Assembly: GCA_029964075.1 (NCBI GenBank)
Contig: CM057150.1
Location: forward strand, 3,263,717-3,327,716
Origin: Patiria pectinifera
Taxonomy: Eukaryota > Echinodermata > Asteroidea > Valvatida > Asterinidae
Length of the DNA: 64,000 nucleotides
Direction: 5' to 3'
Shown: piece after piece, positions 46,761 to 58,969 of the stretch
How positions within the stretch are numbered: the stretch's first letter is position 1
How the letters are laid out: the number at the start of each line of letters is the position of its first letter
The notes under the pieces: generated by a model
Told to the model about the DNA's origin: nothing
Seen by the model: the letters and a program-made list of their open reading frames with translations, nothing else
The model's database searches: none
Program-made: the position numbers and the translations under genes

Positions 46761-46990
46761 TGACCTTTATGTTGTTTTGTTTAATTGTAAAAAGCGATAA
46801 ACAGTTAGTTGCTTTAGAGTGTTGTTTTACAAAAACATGACAAGGACAACACGGTCAATAGTCTTGTCGACCTTTTTTCAGGTTTGGCAATTAAGCAATG
46901 CACCTTGGAATATTAATGTGTCCTTGGGATCGTTTCACTGCCTGGGAACATGCTGGGAATTTGCCCTCCTTAAATTTATTTATGTTGTTC

Positions 46991-47221
46991 TCAGTCACGA
47001 CAAAATTTGCGAATAGTGGCTATTGAAGAGCCGCGCGGAACTCCTATTTCCTTCAACATATCTGCAACTTCTTCATACGTCTTACAATTTCCTCCTTGGA
47101 AGTTCCCAGCGCTACATTTTTGCTTGCAATTCTTTAAGTCCCACCAACTGAATCGCAGTGAATGGGGCAGGGTCACTCCAAGAATCACGCATATTACCTT
47201 ACGCCTCTTCGTGCACGGCAT
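46991..47221 (-). other. Short ORF of unknown nature
   Basis: A 76-codon minus-strand ORF from an ATG at 47221. It has a Cys/Lys-rich N-terminus and a C-terminal half (YEEVADMLKEIGVPRGSS, then IRKFCRD) that looks like a helix-turn-helix of the kind at the N-terminus of some integrases. I do not recognise a specific family and no continuation is visible. It may be a transposon remnant. The surrounding 46760-48180 stretch holds no other supported coding exon. Confidence 0.25.
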
Positions 47222-47404
47222 GGTCCCCCTCCACCCCCTTGCCCACCGCCAAAAAAATGCCCCACGGACTGTTAACTATGACTACACTGAAATAAATAAG
47301 ACAGTCTGTATTCAATACTGACCGTTTTGCTGGTTTTCAAAGTTCTTTGTGTAAAACTGTAAAACAAAAATCATTGAAACCCAAAGAATCAGGTAAGGAC
47401 TGTT

Positions 47405-47492
47405 CCCAAATCCATGTGGTCTGGGCAGGAATCGAACCCGGGCCATATCGCTGGAAGGAGAGGAAAGCGTAACCACTGCGCCAACCTACATG
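47405..47492 (-). repeat. tRNA-like SINE head (minus strand)
   Basis: On the minus strand 'ttggcgcagtggttacgc' resembles an A box and 'gggttcgattcctgcc' a B box. The acceptor and anticodon stems do not form a standard tRNA, so this is read as a SINE head and not a gene. Confidence 0.5.
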
Positions 47493-48183
47493 TACATTAT
47501 ATTGTATCCGCGTCGCTAATGTATGCCATGCAGCTTATCTTATAGACCTTGATTAGTGTTCAACACGAATCAGTAGTGCAGTACGATGTGTTACCGTACG
47601 GCGTATGGCTTTATTATAACGAGTAGTTGTCTTCAAGTTTGCTTTGTGATTTGCTTTATCATAGACAATTTATGAGGAAAAAACGCGGTATTAAATGAGA
47701 TCTTTTATTATCCGTTCATGCATTTTGTCTGTTATTTAATTAGTTGTTATTATCAGTCTGTCTGTCCTTCAGCTTTGTAATGATGCAAAACTATGGTGTA
47801 TTTAATGCCAGGCACGTAGCAAGGTCATTTTGATTGTGGGGTAGACGTAAAGGACACATTGAGCGTCACTAGACCATTTTTGAATGGGGGGGAGGGGATT
47901 ATGCAGTCAGTCCGCAGCGCACTAAAAGCCGTTCATTTTATGTTCGCTGTATGCATGGCACTTCGGTGCGTGACCTCGTTTTGAAAAAAAGCGGACTGCG
48001 CGGGCGACGACGCATGGAATTTGGTCCGAAATATCCGTTTCATTCGTCAAATCTCAATATTATGTACATTTTCCTTTATACGGGTATTTTTTCACCAGTC
48101 ACCAGGCCGCCGTAAAATCAAGGCGGGGGGGGGGGGCTAAAATTCATCTAAGTGGATTTCGTAACGTTGTTTCTGGCTTGTAG

Positions 48184-51100
48184 ATCGAGAGTTGAGGAAG
48201 AACGAGTTCACGGACAAGTATCCGCACACGTTGGGCGAGTACGAAGGAGTGCAGCTAAACTTCAGTGTTTGTGAAATGATGGATGAACTCAGGTCATTTG
48301 AGGTCAGAGCCGACGACTGTTGGATCGTCACCTACCCAAAAGCAGGTGGGCAATCTAATTCTACCTTCATTTGCTATGAATAGTCTTGGTCCAAAACTGG
48401 TTGTGAACGTTATTCCCCAAATGCAGCCGACGCGGAACAATAGCAAGGTAAGCCGCCGAGGTGAAAGAGGACACTATCAAGAAGACGAATTAGGTCCATT
48501 TGGGGGAATGTATGCCCTCAGACCCACGAATTTCCGAGCAAAGGCCTATGAGCTTCGTGCGATACCAAAAGAGGGCGCCCTTTTACCTAACAATGACGTC
48601 CCATGGGTGGGACATTTCGCTGGTTGACGCGCACCGTTCCTTGTGTGTGACGCACGTACACCAGGGGATTTGTTCTATTTACACGCAGTGGCCGCGCTTC
48701 GTGGCAAACGAATTGCAGTCAGGCAAGATCGCGTGTGTCGGTCACCCCCAACTGTACTTCCTTTGCCGGTGAGGGGTGCTTGTTAACGGAGCGGATATCA
48801 CACCCAGCGTCACGCGCCCAATCCGAATGTATGGGCCTTGTGGGTGCACGCCTGTAAATAGGCCAAAAATCCGTCCGCCGAGCGCATGAATAAAAGTTAT
48901 ACCCTCAAAATATTCTATATTAGAGAGTTCTGAGAGCCATGAAATTGGGGAATTGAAGAGATATGGTAATGAACCTCTGGCCCGGATTTGGGGCTTCCAT
49001 GTCCTGATCATTTTGGATGCGATTGGACTCGGAAGTGGCACTATTTTGCCATGTTGTGGAGGGATCATTTTTGCAAGACGGCTACTTTTCCGCTTTGGGA
49101 AAAATGTGGGTCGTTTTTTTTGGTTAGAATTCCTCGAAAAGTCAAGGTCAACCCACCAAAAATTGAAAAGAAAATGAAAGATGACATGTTGATCATCAAT
49201 TTTGTCTGTGCAGCTTAAATACCTGTGGGAGTTCTGAGTATGTTTAAAAGTATTTTGAAGTATGGGCATTTAGCACAAGCGTCAATGGGAATTTGAATAC
49301 AGGGGTGCACCCTTATGCACGTGTCGGCCATATTGAATTGAAAGTGAGGTAAAATCTTAATTTTTGGAACTTGCGAAGATGAAAGTAACTTAATTACCGC
49401 CGTGACAGCTTGGCCGGCTGGCAGTTACCCTTTCTGCAACCACGTATCCGGTTCGGTCAGTGACTTAGGCATACGCGTGCGCGCACCACTGATTACTAGC
49501 GCTGTGCCCATTGGATATACACTAAAAGTGCGTTAATTTCCATTTCCAATGGTTCCCTTGCTACTTGATGTGCAGTGGGCGTGGTTTAAAACCGAATGGA
49601 CGTCACACTAACGAACCGGAGAGTCAGTGAGCATAATGCACTTGCGTCAATTATGGTAACGGAGTTGTTCTCGGACAATAACTTCCTTTGAAAGAAATAG
49701 TACAGAGCCATTAGGCCAATAAAAAAATATTCGGTCTCTGGTCAGACCAAAGTTCCGGAATTGACGCGGCCACGTGGCTTTTCTTTTTTTCTTTTTTTCT
49801 TTTTTTCTTCAAGCTTGGATTGTACAGACAAGGTAGGTACTATTTTGCTTTTTTGGTGTCCTCGTGTACATTGGTGTCCTCCATAATTTGCCTTGGTGCT
49901 TTCGATCATTTGCCTTGGTGCAATTTCCCATTCCTTGGTGCTCTTTGGTAAAAGCAAATTGAGGAGGCGCGGAAATAGAGGGCGCTGTTGGAGCTACCGC
50001 GGAACATTTTGGAAAAAAAAAATCGACGCGCATGATTAAAATCGACGCGCGCGCTGAACAGAGACCGACTTTTTTTGTTTTTTTTGTTTTGGCCTCAATA
50101 ATGGAGACAAAACACATGAATTCTGTTCACTTTTGTAAAAAAAAAATTAAAAGGTAAAATTTCTTGATTCGAACCCGCAACTTGCTGCACTTGTACCACT
50201 GGATTAGCGTTGCCACGATAAGGTCACGCTATACCCCGTTGAATATAAACTATAAGAACCCGTTTCAAATCATGTCACATATTCATTGTCGTGATATGTT
50301 TCTTGTTGCCGGTTGGCCTGCGCAGAAATTTCAAGTAGGATGAGCATTGCGCGGTTACTCATCCCACTCACTGGATCACTGTCTGGGGGTTCCAGCGGCA
50401 GGAGAAGATCCGGACGGCATGGCCAGGCAGTGATTGCCCTGCAGTGTCAGACTTCGCTGATGAGTCCCACCTGGCCACTACTAAGATGACGTCCCAGATG
50501 CCCAGCTGGAGTTCCTGTTGGCCGTTGCTGCAATATTGTTGTAGATGCCCAGCAAGGAGATCCACCACCTGCTGCCGTGGTTTCGCAGTGGCTGACATGG
50601 CACCAGGGCGTGTCCACACACCGGTGGGCCTGGACACCATGTCTCTGGGGACCACTGCAACTCCGAGATCCCTTGCAGATTCAGCCTAGGGTCGCAAGGC
50701 ACCCAGTTACCGTGTGTTGCCACGAGGAGGCACTGCCAGAGTCTTGATGGTGGAGAGGCTATGTACTGGCAGCGGAGACTTACGCACTCGGCTGTCTTTT
50801 CGCCCCAAAACGGGGCTAAGCCAGCAGCAGCAGCAGAAGGTAGAAAGCGGGGTGTGCAGTGCTAACTACGACTACACTACTGCACTAGACGCATCACACA
50901 CACTCTGTGGTAACCCACACAACACAGTGATGGTCGTGCAACATAACAGGGTGATAGTGCTGCAAGGTCCTTCCAGGGCGACCAGGCGACCTATTTAGGG
51001 AGGCCCCGCCTGCCTCAATCCGAGGACGCCTCTAGAAAATGTGAGGTAAACAAGGCTCACCCTTATCAACCTGGCTGGCAACCCACGGTCAGCGGGTCTC

Positions 51101-54100
51101 CATTCAAGTGGGTGCAAGTACAAACGAAAACGAAAATTTCAACTCGCATGTTGGAACATGCGCCCTTTACTTGACAATAACCCGAACCTCCCACGGAGGA
51201 AGACAGCCTTGCTCTGCAAGAACTTGAAGCCTACAGAATTGATATTGCCGCTTTGTCAGAGATGAGGTTCTCCGACACAGGAGAGAGGAAAGAAAAGTCC
51301 CACACTCTCTTCTGGTCTGGTATTCCACATGGCTCACGATTTCAAGGCACGTCCGGGACGGGGTTTGCAATCTCCAACCGTCTTCTTTCTCAGCTTGATG
51401 AACTCCCAAAGCCAGTTTCTGACAGAATGATGACCCTTCGTTTTGCAGTGTCCGACACAACTCATGTCACCCTCATAAGCATATACGCTCCAACGTTAAC
51501 CAGCGCTCAAGCAGACAGTCATGTCTTCTATTCACAACTCAAGGCAACGCTAAATAAGGTACCCCGGACGGATATCATCATTGTTCTCGGAGACTTTAAC
51601 GCAAGGGTCGGAAGTGACAAGGTTACGTGGCATGGAGTCCTAGGCAAGCATGGACGTGGCAACCTCAACGCTAATGGCGAGCTGCTCCTACAACTCTGCA
51701 GAGAGTTCAATTTGAGCATTACAAACACCTTCTTTGACGTCCCGCACAAGCACTTCTACTCCTGGAAACACCCAAGATCAGGCCACTGGCACCTCCTCGA
51801 CTATATTTTTAGTCAGCCAGAGTGCCATGAAGGATGTCTGTCTCACAAGAGCCATGAGAGGAGCAGAGTGCTCCACCGATCACTTGATGATCAGATGTCG
51901 AATGAAGCTCACAGTTCACAAACCCAGGAAGCGAACAGCACCTAAGCCTCTGAAGAAACTGGACATCAAGAAGCTGTGCAACGAATCCTCATGCTCGGGT
52001 CTACAGACTGCCTTTCACCAGAACTTTACCATACATGAACCATCTGACAGTGACGCAGACGACAAGTGGCAGCACTACAGACACTAGTTGTACACTGAAG
52101 CAGAGAAAGCCCTTGGCCACCCTAAACGCAAGGACGCCGATTGGTTCGATGATTGCGAAGGTGACATCACTGAGTTAATCCTTTTCAAGAGTAAAGCCCT
52201 GCAAGCCTATCTCTCTAAACCCCATTGCTTGAAGACCAAAGCTACTTTCAAAGAACCAAAGGCCCGCCTACAGCGAGAGCTTCGACGCATGGAAGATAAT
52301 TGGTGGAATGTCAAGGCCGAAGAGATCCAGGCTCTTGTAGATGCAGGCGACACCCGAGGCTTTTTCCAAGCTCTCTAGACAGTGTACGGACCACAAGGAG
52401 TCCAGTCTAACCCAGTGCTTGCCACTGACGGATTAACTCTCCTGACAGAAAGATCTGAAATCTTGGAGAGGTGGAAGGTCCATTTTAACCAACTCCTCAA
52501 CCGGAGCTCTAGCGCAGATTACTCGGTCATTGAGCGGATCCCACAACGGCCAACTCTACATAGTGCAGACGACGAGCTGAGGCTTGATGAAGTCAAAACC
52601 GCAGTGAAAAGCCTCCCAAGAAACAAGTCTCCTGGATTGAATGGCATCCCCGCCGAAATTTACCAGAAAGGAGGAGATCACATCCTACAAGGGCTCTTTG
52701 ATGTGTTGCCAGCCATCTGGACCGAGAAAAAGATCCCACAGGACTTCAAAGATGCCACAGTCATCCCCGTCTACAAGAAAAAAGGCAACCGACAAGACTG
52801 CGGCAATTACTGTGGTATTTCCCTGCTTGTTTTAGCATGAAAAGTTCTAGAAAAGGACATCCTTCAGCGGATACAACCCATTCTGGATGCTAACCTACCT
52901 GAATCACAATGTGGATTCCGTAGCTCTAGATCAACTATTGACATGGTATTCACCCTACGTCAGTTGCAAGAGAAGGCCATGGAGCAGAATATGCCCTTGT
53001 ACATAGTCTTCATTGACTTTTCGAAGGCCTTTGACACAGTAAATAGAGATTGTCTATGGGCTCTCCTACAACGCTATTGCTGTCCCCCAGGTATCACCAG
53101 GCTCATCTCTCAACTGCACAATGAAATGATGGCTCAGGTGTCGTCAACTGGCTCCTACTCCGAGAAGTTCACAGTCAGGCAGGGGGTAAAGCAGGCATGC
53201 GTTCTAGCGCCTTTTCTCTTCGCTCTTTACTTTGCTGCTTTTCTAGAGCTTTGCCCCTCGGATGGTGGAGTTTATCTCACAACCCGCAGTGATGGTCAAC
53301 TGTTCAATCTGAGGCGGCTAAAGGCTGCAACCATAACCAGGACTGTCTGCGCCAGGGTGCTCCTTTACGCTGATGACTCAGCCATCGTCTCGCACTCAGA
53401 AGCAAAATTGCAGGGCTTGCTAGATACATTCCATTCAGCAGCCAGCAGCCTTGGCCTCACCATTAACGTAACCAAAACAGAGGTGATGTTCCAACCAGCT
53501 CCTGGCTCAAGTGCACCAGATCCAAACATCATGCTGAACAACAAACGTCTCGAAGTAGTGAAGCACTTTACTTACCTCGGCAGCACAGTGTCTGACAACA
53601 ACAGTCTTGATAAAGAAGTGGAGAAGAGAGTCAGCTCTGCAGCCACTGCATTTGGAAAACTCCAAACACATGTGTGGAAGCGTCCGGGCATCCGACTCCC
53701 CACCAAATGCAAGGTTTACCGAGCCGTTGTTCTGAGCTGCCTCCTCTACTCATCCGAGACTTACACACTGTACAGACGACACATACATCGACTTCAACGA
53801 GTGCAGATGTCACATCTAAGAAACTGTTAAACATCAGCTGGAAAGATAAGATCACCAACGTTGAAATACGCAGGCGTGCCAATATACCCAGCGTTGAAGC
53901 ACTGCTGACAAAAAGCCAACTGCGGTGGTCCGGACATGTCATCCGGATGGATGACATCAGACTCCCGAAAGCTGTGCTCTACGGTGAGCTGAAGGAAGGC
54001 AGAAGAGGAGTCGGCAGGCCAAAGCTGCGCTATAGAGACTGTATTAAACGCCACCTCGTAGCAGGCAATATTGACGCTGCCACATGGGAAGCTTCTGCCA

Positions 54101-57100
54101 ATAACCGCTCAGATTGGCGACGCCGAATTACCAACGCTGCAAGGGTAGTGGAAAACAGACTGGAAATTGAAACCCTTGAGTGCAGTCGAGCCAGCAGGAC
54201 CGACTCCACTTGCAACCAGCAGGGAGAACACCTTCCCAAGTGCCGCCTCTGCGGAAGAACCTGCACCCACACGAGAAACGTTGCCGACGTCATACTTATA
54301 ATGAGTGACAGCCGATGATGATGATGATGATGATGATATGTTTCACGCATTTGCGACTGGCTGCACACTTTTTAACAAGTGCGAGTACACAATAAGCTCT
54401 GGCCGCCTTGCATGGAAGTCTTGCATGATAAATGGTTGTGCGTACCACGCGAAACTCACGCGCTGGTAATTGACCAAAATAAGCCCCCCTATAAGTTTCC
54501 CATAAGAAAAAAAGGACATAGGTTTCCAATGAAAATATAATATTTCTGCACATTATCTTGCCTCCATTTACACAATTTTCAAAAACAACTTTACGAATTG
54601 TTACAAACTTTTTTGTTTAGTATTCCATTTCTTTTGTTTGCTTTTGTCTTTAAATTAAAATTTGGTAGTTATATTTAAAAGAAAACTTAGGGGGCTTGTT
54701 TTGGGTCAATTTCCGAGGACATTACGCAAAATTGACCAAACCCGTTTTCCAATAATTTTCGTCAAGAGTGCATTCACTGACGACGGCATGGAATTATGTC
54801 AATTTTTGATCAAATATTGTTGGTCAAATATTTTCGGTCAAATATTTTTGGTTAGTTTTCGGGGACAGACGTCTGACCTACCGACCAACCACCAAGTGAT
54901 AGAAGCTCCTGCCAGAGATTAAAAACCACCTTCGATTGATATCAATTCAGGCCAAATAAATCCACGATTTCCCAGGGAATTTAAAACCATCCTGAGGTTC
55001 AGTTTGAAAAAAAAAAACAGTTTTCTTTAAATTGAATCAGTAGGCACGTTTCCATGTTCAGTTGGATTATTTTTGAAGTCATCCTTTAAGAGAAAAAGAC
55101 AGGTAAATGAAAATCTAATATAAAAAAGGGTGCGTTCGTTTAGCTCACCCGGGTCGACACGGGTGAGCCCGTGCCGTTCGATTACAATGCAGCTCTGACG
55201 TAATTCTCGGGGCTCACTCGGGTCAGCACCACAGATGCTGCTCGTGAACAGAGTCACTGGTGGAAGTACGTCACGCAAGCGTTGTTCATTCCCTATAATC
55301 AAACAAATATGGCGGCCGGACAGCGGAAATCTCAAAAGGTAATCATTTAATGAGTTCACTGCTACTTGTGAGGCTATAATTTCAGCCCAACTTTTTTGAG
55401 TTTTGGAATTGACTAAAAAGCAGTAAATCTCAAACTAAGACCCAATCCGAGACGGGCGTTCGTCAGTGGCTACGGCCACGGCTTAGGGCGTCACATGCGG
55501 ATCGTGATGGCCCGCGGTTGAGCGTTCGATTAGTTCGACTGTCGTGGCTGACCCGTCTGCCTTTACCCGTGTCGACCCGGGTGAGCTAAACGAACGCACC
55601 CAAAGAGAGGTAGCTTGGGATAACGGACGATTTCAGAAAAGTGGAAGGACAAAAAAAAGGTATTGTTTTTCAAATGGGGATTCAGAAATAATTATCATGA
55701 AATAGTGCTCATTGGTGAACTGGTTACGATGTTCAGTTCCTTTTCAGCTTTGGCAATGATAGGGATTGCTTATTTGTCTCGTTTTATATTTCGCAGGCAC
55801 AACGTGGGTCCAGGAGATCATGTTGTGCGCAAAGCATGATGGGAACCTGCAGGAAGTCAACAAGACACACACTAAGTTCCAGGTGCCGTTTCTGGAGCAG
55901 AGTATGCCCCAGGAAATAAGGCGCCTCAAAAACGTAGGTGTATGGCTCCAACCCAATCCATAGATTGCTGCTTTCATAGTGTGTTGTTGTTTCGGGGCTT
56001 TGCATATTAACATTGACAAAATGCCAAATACTGACACTCTTATTATGTCCGATTTTAAGTTAACTTCGTTGCAAATGTTATTAGGTGCGAATAATGTAGG
56101 TTTCCCCGCAGATGAATTGCATGCCAATCAAAATTATGTGAAGAATATTAAGCCATCCTGCCACAGTAGCTTAATTAATGGGCCATCGACAGGAAGACTT
56201 TCAATGGATTTCTATTCTCCACAGCTTCCGCCGACTCACAGAATAGTGGACGAGATGCCTTCTCCCCGGGTTATCAAGTCCCATCTTCCCGGCCAGCTCC
56301 TGCCTCCACAAATCTGGACCAAGAACGCCAAGATCGTCTACGTCATCCGCAACCCAAAGGACTTGATGGTGTCTTTTTTTTACTTCGAGAACCTGTTAAA
56401 TTTGAAGGGCGCAGGGCTACCGTTTGAGGAGTATTTAGAATACAGAAACTCAAACAAAGGTAAAATATTATCTCGGAAATTTGATGAAACAATGTTGCTT
56501 CCATAATATTTCATGGTTTACACGTAGCAGATGATTTTGTTGCCCTAAAATAACATCATTGATTGCTCCCGACACCTTACGTGTCGTGATGTAATAACGA
56601 TCCGAATAAACCTGCAGTATACATGTAGGTAGCACATTGAACTGAATAAAACGCTCTCTTGGCAGATAAAAAAAATCCTTTACGACATCGCATTGTTTGG
56701 TTGTTTGTTCAAAGCAAGTCACGGACCTTGGTGGGACCACTACTTGTACTTTTGGAAGAGAAGGCACCAACCCAACATTCTGTTGCTACGGTTTGAAGAT
56801 TTGAAAAGAGTGAGTTTGCTTTTACATGTTTAAGGAATAACTGACGTTTACTTTATTAGTGCACCATACGAGAAATTATTCGACGATGTTTTCACGAAGT
56901 GACAAAAACCTCAAAAATCGAGGAAAAAAAATCGGTTTTGAGTTTTGCCGGCCAATTTATTGCATTTGACAAAAGGAAGAATATAACTGAGTTTCAAAGC
57001 GAAATATGGTTTACTTTTTTAATTATCGTAAACAAACATTTGACAAAATGCCTAAAATCTGTGTTTTTCTGTTTTCACGAAGTGACACAAACTTACCTCC

Positions 57101-58410
57101 TTAGCAGGGCCAGAGAAATAAAGCATTTTTCTACACACACGTTAGGATGGGATTGGTACCCTTCATTAATAGCATCTGGTTTGTAATATATCTATTCCAT
57201 GATATGCGTTCAGACCCGGCGTTTGCACAACATTTGCGGATCTATACGAGGAAGAGACAGTGGTGACCACTCCAGGCCTAGCAGCCAGAAACAAATCTTC
57301 TCATGAGCAAATCCTTGATCTGCCACTTGTGCAAGACAACCACCTCTCGACTTCCAAACTGTGACTAATCAACGAACGTGTAATATCCATTTTGAATGCA
57401 GGATCTGCGAGGAAACGTGGAGATAATCAGTCGGTTTCTGGGCAAGGCCCTGTCTGCCAAGACACTGGATGACATCACGGAGCATTGCTCATTCGACAAC
57501 ATGAAGAGCAACCCCATGACCAACCCTGACTACTTACTTTCAACCGACGAGAGACCTGGCCGTTCCTTTATGCGAAAAGGTGAATTTTCTTAAAGTTCTC
57601 CCTAGCCCAAAATAAACCGATCAAAACAGTCACACAGAGTACAAAGGTCTAAACAAAAACAACCAAGACCCTCAGTCATAAACATTTATTTATTTAAGAA
57701 TAGAGAGGTCGGGGTACCAACATGGTAATTTTTATTCTTCGCCAAAAATATCAAATAAAATGTGTTTAAAATATAAGGTTTTCGAAAAGTGAAATTATTC
57801 AGGTTTCCTCTAACACTAAACAGGAACAAGAACATCTATTGATGCGATCGAAGGAACCGAATATTATATTGTTTTCTTTTCAATTTGATACGACAAAACG
57901 TTAAAAGCAACCATTGGACAATAATTCAAAGGAATAATAACCTAGTGCATGCGTACCAAAAGAGGTTGTGTATCGCTTATGTTAACATGCCGGGACTAGT
58001 GAACACAGTGGTTTTGCTATAGCTGTTGTGTATCCATTTAATAATTGGCTTGATTCTCCTCTGTGAATTGAAAATAAGCACCACTGTGGCTATAAAAGGT
58101 GTGGTGACAATCTGCTGAAAAGGCAGTGAACAATTTTCAGGTGCCAAGTTGTTCAAAGTAAAATGCGCACTACACCGTTCGTGTAATGTATCGTTTAGGA
58201 ATGCACGTGAACTGATACTGGAAGTGAACCTGGCCCGGGGAGGATGTGACGTCACTGTTTCTCAGCATATAGCTCTACTTTTGTTGTCCTTTTTTAATTT
58301 TAGGTAAAAGTGGGAATTGGAAGACCCACTTCACTGTGGCGCAGAACGAAGCCATGGACGCCCTCATTAAGGAGAAGCTGCACGGTACCGGACTCACCTT
58401 CGATCACTGA
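48184..58410 (+). CDS. Cytosolic sulfotransferase SULT-E, first coding exon not found
   Basis: Exons 48184-48345, 55797-55933, 56225-56459, 56715-56809, 57402-57579, 58304-58410 give 303 residues with correct GT/AG sites and phases. Lengths 137, 235, 95, 178 and 107 equal those of SULT-A. The PAPS loop YPKAGTTW spans the first two exons; KSHLPGQ with the catalytic His and RNPKD lie in the third; RKG..GNWK and KxxxTVxxxE lie in the last. The first listed exon starts in phase 1, as in A and B, so a small upstream exon ending in T should supply the ATG; none is seen in 46543-48183. Sequence is clearly diverged from A and B and close to fragments C, D and F. The 7.45 kb intron after 48345 holds a LINE and a TIR element. 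Probable polyadenylation signal at 58643. Confidence 0.88.
50160..50230 (-). repeat. tRNA-like sequence beside the LINE
   Basis: The minus strand carries 'atccagtggtacaagtgc' and 'gcgggttcgaatcaag', resembling A and B boxes. It lies about 100 bases left of the LINE start. There is no full tRNA fold. Confidence 0.4.
51149..51945 (+). pseudogene. LINE apurinic-like endonuclease domain, broken
   Basis: The N-terminal codons (CWNMRPLLDNNP, then RRKTAL) are in one frame. From about 51205 the frame changes and continues (ALQELEAYRIDIAALSE) to a TAA at 51943-51945. The GDFNARVG block (near 51591) contains the Asp and Asn typical of APE nucleases. The final part (DYIF, SDHLMIRCRMK) is split by another frame change near 51870; the SDH of the catalytic C-terminus is visible only in the shifted frame. 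Confidence 0.75.
52088..53829 (+). pseudogene. LINE reverse transcriptase domain, broken
   Basis: Blocks in order: KSPGLNGIPAE (about 52627), GISLLVLA then an in-frame TGA (52839-52841), FRSSRSTIDMVF, FIDFSKAFDTVNRD (motif A, about 53010), RQGVKQACVLAPFLFALY (motif B, about 53178) and LLYADDSAI (motif C with YADD, about 53363). A TAG at 52376-52378 and the TGA break the frame. The YADD centre is intact as sequence. Confidence 0.8.
53830..54318 (+). pseudogene. LINE C-terminal region
   Basis: In a different frame from the RT part: LRWSGHVIRMDD, then GRPKLRYRDC, a tryptophan-bearing helix (DWRRRI), and CRLCGRTC with spaced histidine, a zinc-finger-like end seen in this type of LINE. The stop is at 54316-54318, immediately before the (GAT)n tail. 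Confidence 0.7.
55128..55601. mobile_element. 474 bp DNA element with 37 bp perfect TIRs
   Basis: The left end (55128-55164, starting gggtgcgttcgtttagctca) is the exact reverse complement of the right end (55565-55601). The TIR itself contains a near-palindrome around 'acccgggtcgacacgggt'. There is no transposase ORF. The flanks 'aaaaaa' and 'aaagag' leave the target duplication ambiguous. It sits in the large SULT-E intron, 195 bases before the 55797 exon. Confidence 0.85.
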
Positions 58411-58642
58411 CCAATCAGATTGCATTGATTTGTTAGAGCTAGCCAATCAGGCATTGGAACAGTAAAGCGATGAAACAGAAAATGCCTACTTACTCTGAAC
58501 GTTACTAAGTTTACTAATAGAAATGAAGCCCAATAGCCTTTCACTTGAGTAAAAGTGTATATAGGCCCTATGCCTATTAAATTATGACATCAATCGGCAA
58601 AACTTCTCGGATAAATGGTTGATAATTGTTGGACCTTCGACA

Positions 58643-58648
58643 AATAAA
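58643..58648 (+). terminator. Probable SULT-E polyadenylation signal
   Basis: AATAAA 233 bases after the SULT-E stop codon (58408-58410). It is the first canonical hexamer downstream. Usage is not shown. Confidence 0.45.
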
Positions 58649-58969
58649 CTGTCCCAGCTCAGAATTCTCTTTGGAACCAATGGAGTGCCCGCCTTCAAAA
58701 TGAGATCTGCATTCTCTCCCCAATGTTGCCAAATGTTACCATACCTACGCCATTGTTCGAGTCCCGTAGTAGAACACTTGTAATTTGTTTCTCATATTTG
58801 CTCTTCCACGGGACAGTAAATAGGGTTTATATATTTACATGTGACTTTTAGCCCTCGAAAGGTAAATACAATTTGCGAATTTCAATCTCAATAATATGGA
58901 ATTTAAAATCCAGTGCAAACTTGTTTTTCTCAACGTCCTCTAAGTGAGCTGCTGTTTATTGATGTTAAA

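Larger units (their letters stand above)
50340..54338 (+). mobile_element. Decayed LINE (APE endonuclease plus RT) in SULT-E intron
   Basis: A GC-rich 5' region (50340-51140) precedes an endonuclease segment beginning CWNMRPLLD (51149) and continuing IDIAALSEMRF and VLGDFNARVG, then a reverse transcriptase and a C-terminal region. The 3' end is a (GAT)n tract (54314-54337), a microsatellite tail typical of several LINE clades. Frameshifts and stops occur near 51205, 51945, 52087, 52378, 52841 and 53825, so it is dead. It lies in the same direction as SULT-E. The clade was not determined. Confidence 0.85.

Noticed and set aside
47405..47492. Possible true tRNA gene
   Set aside because: A- and B-box words are present, but acceptor, D and anticodon stems do not fold to a standard tRNA. 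Similar heads occur several times in the window, as expected of SINEs.
48742..49269. 175-codon minus-strand ORF in the SULT-E intron
   Set aside because: Composition and residues look random, there is no recognisable domain, and an overlapping + strand ORF is similar in length. It may be part of an unidentified repeat.
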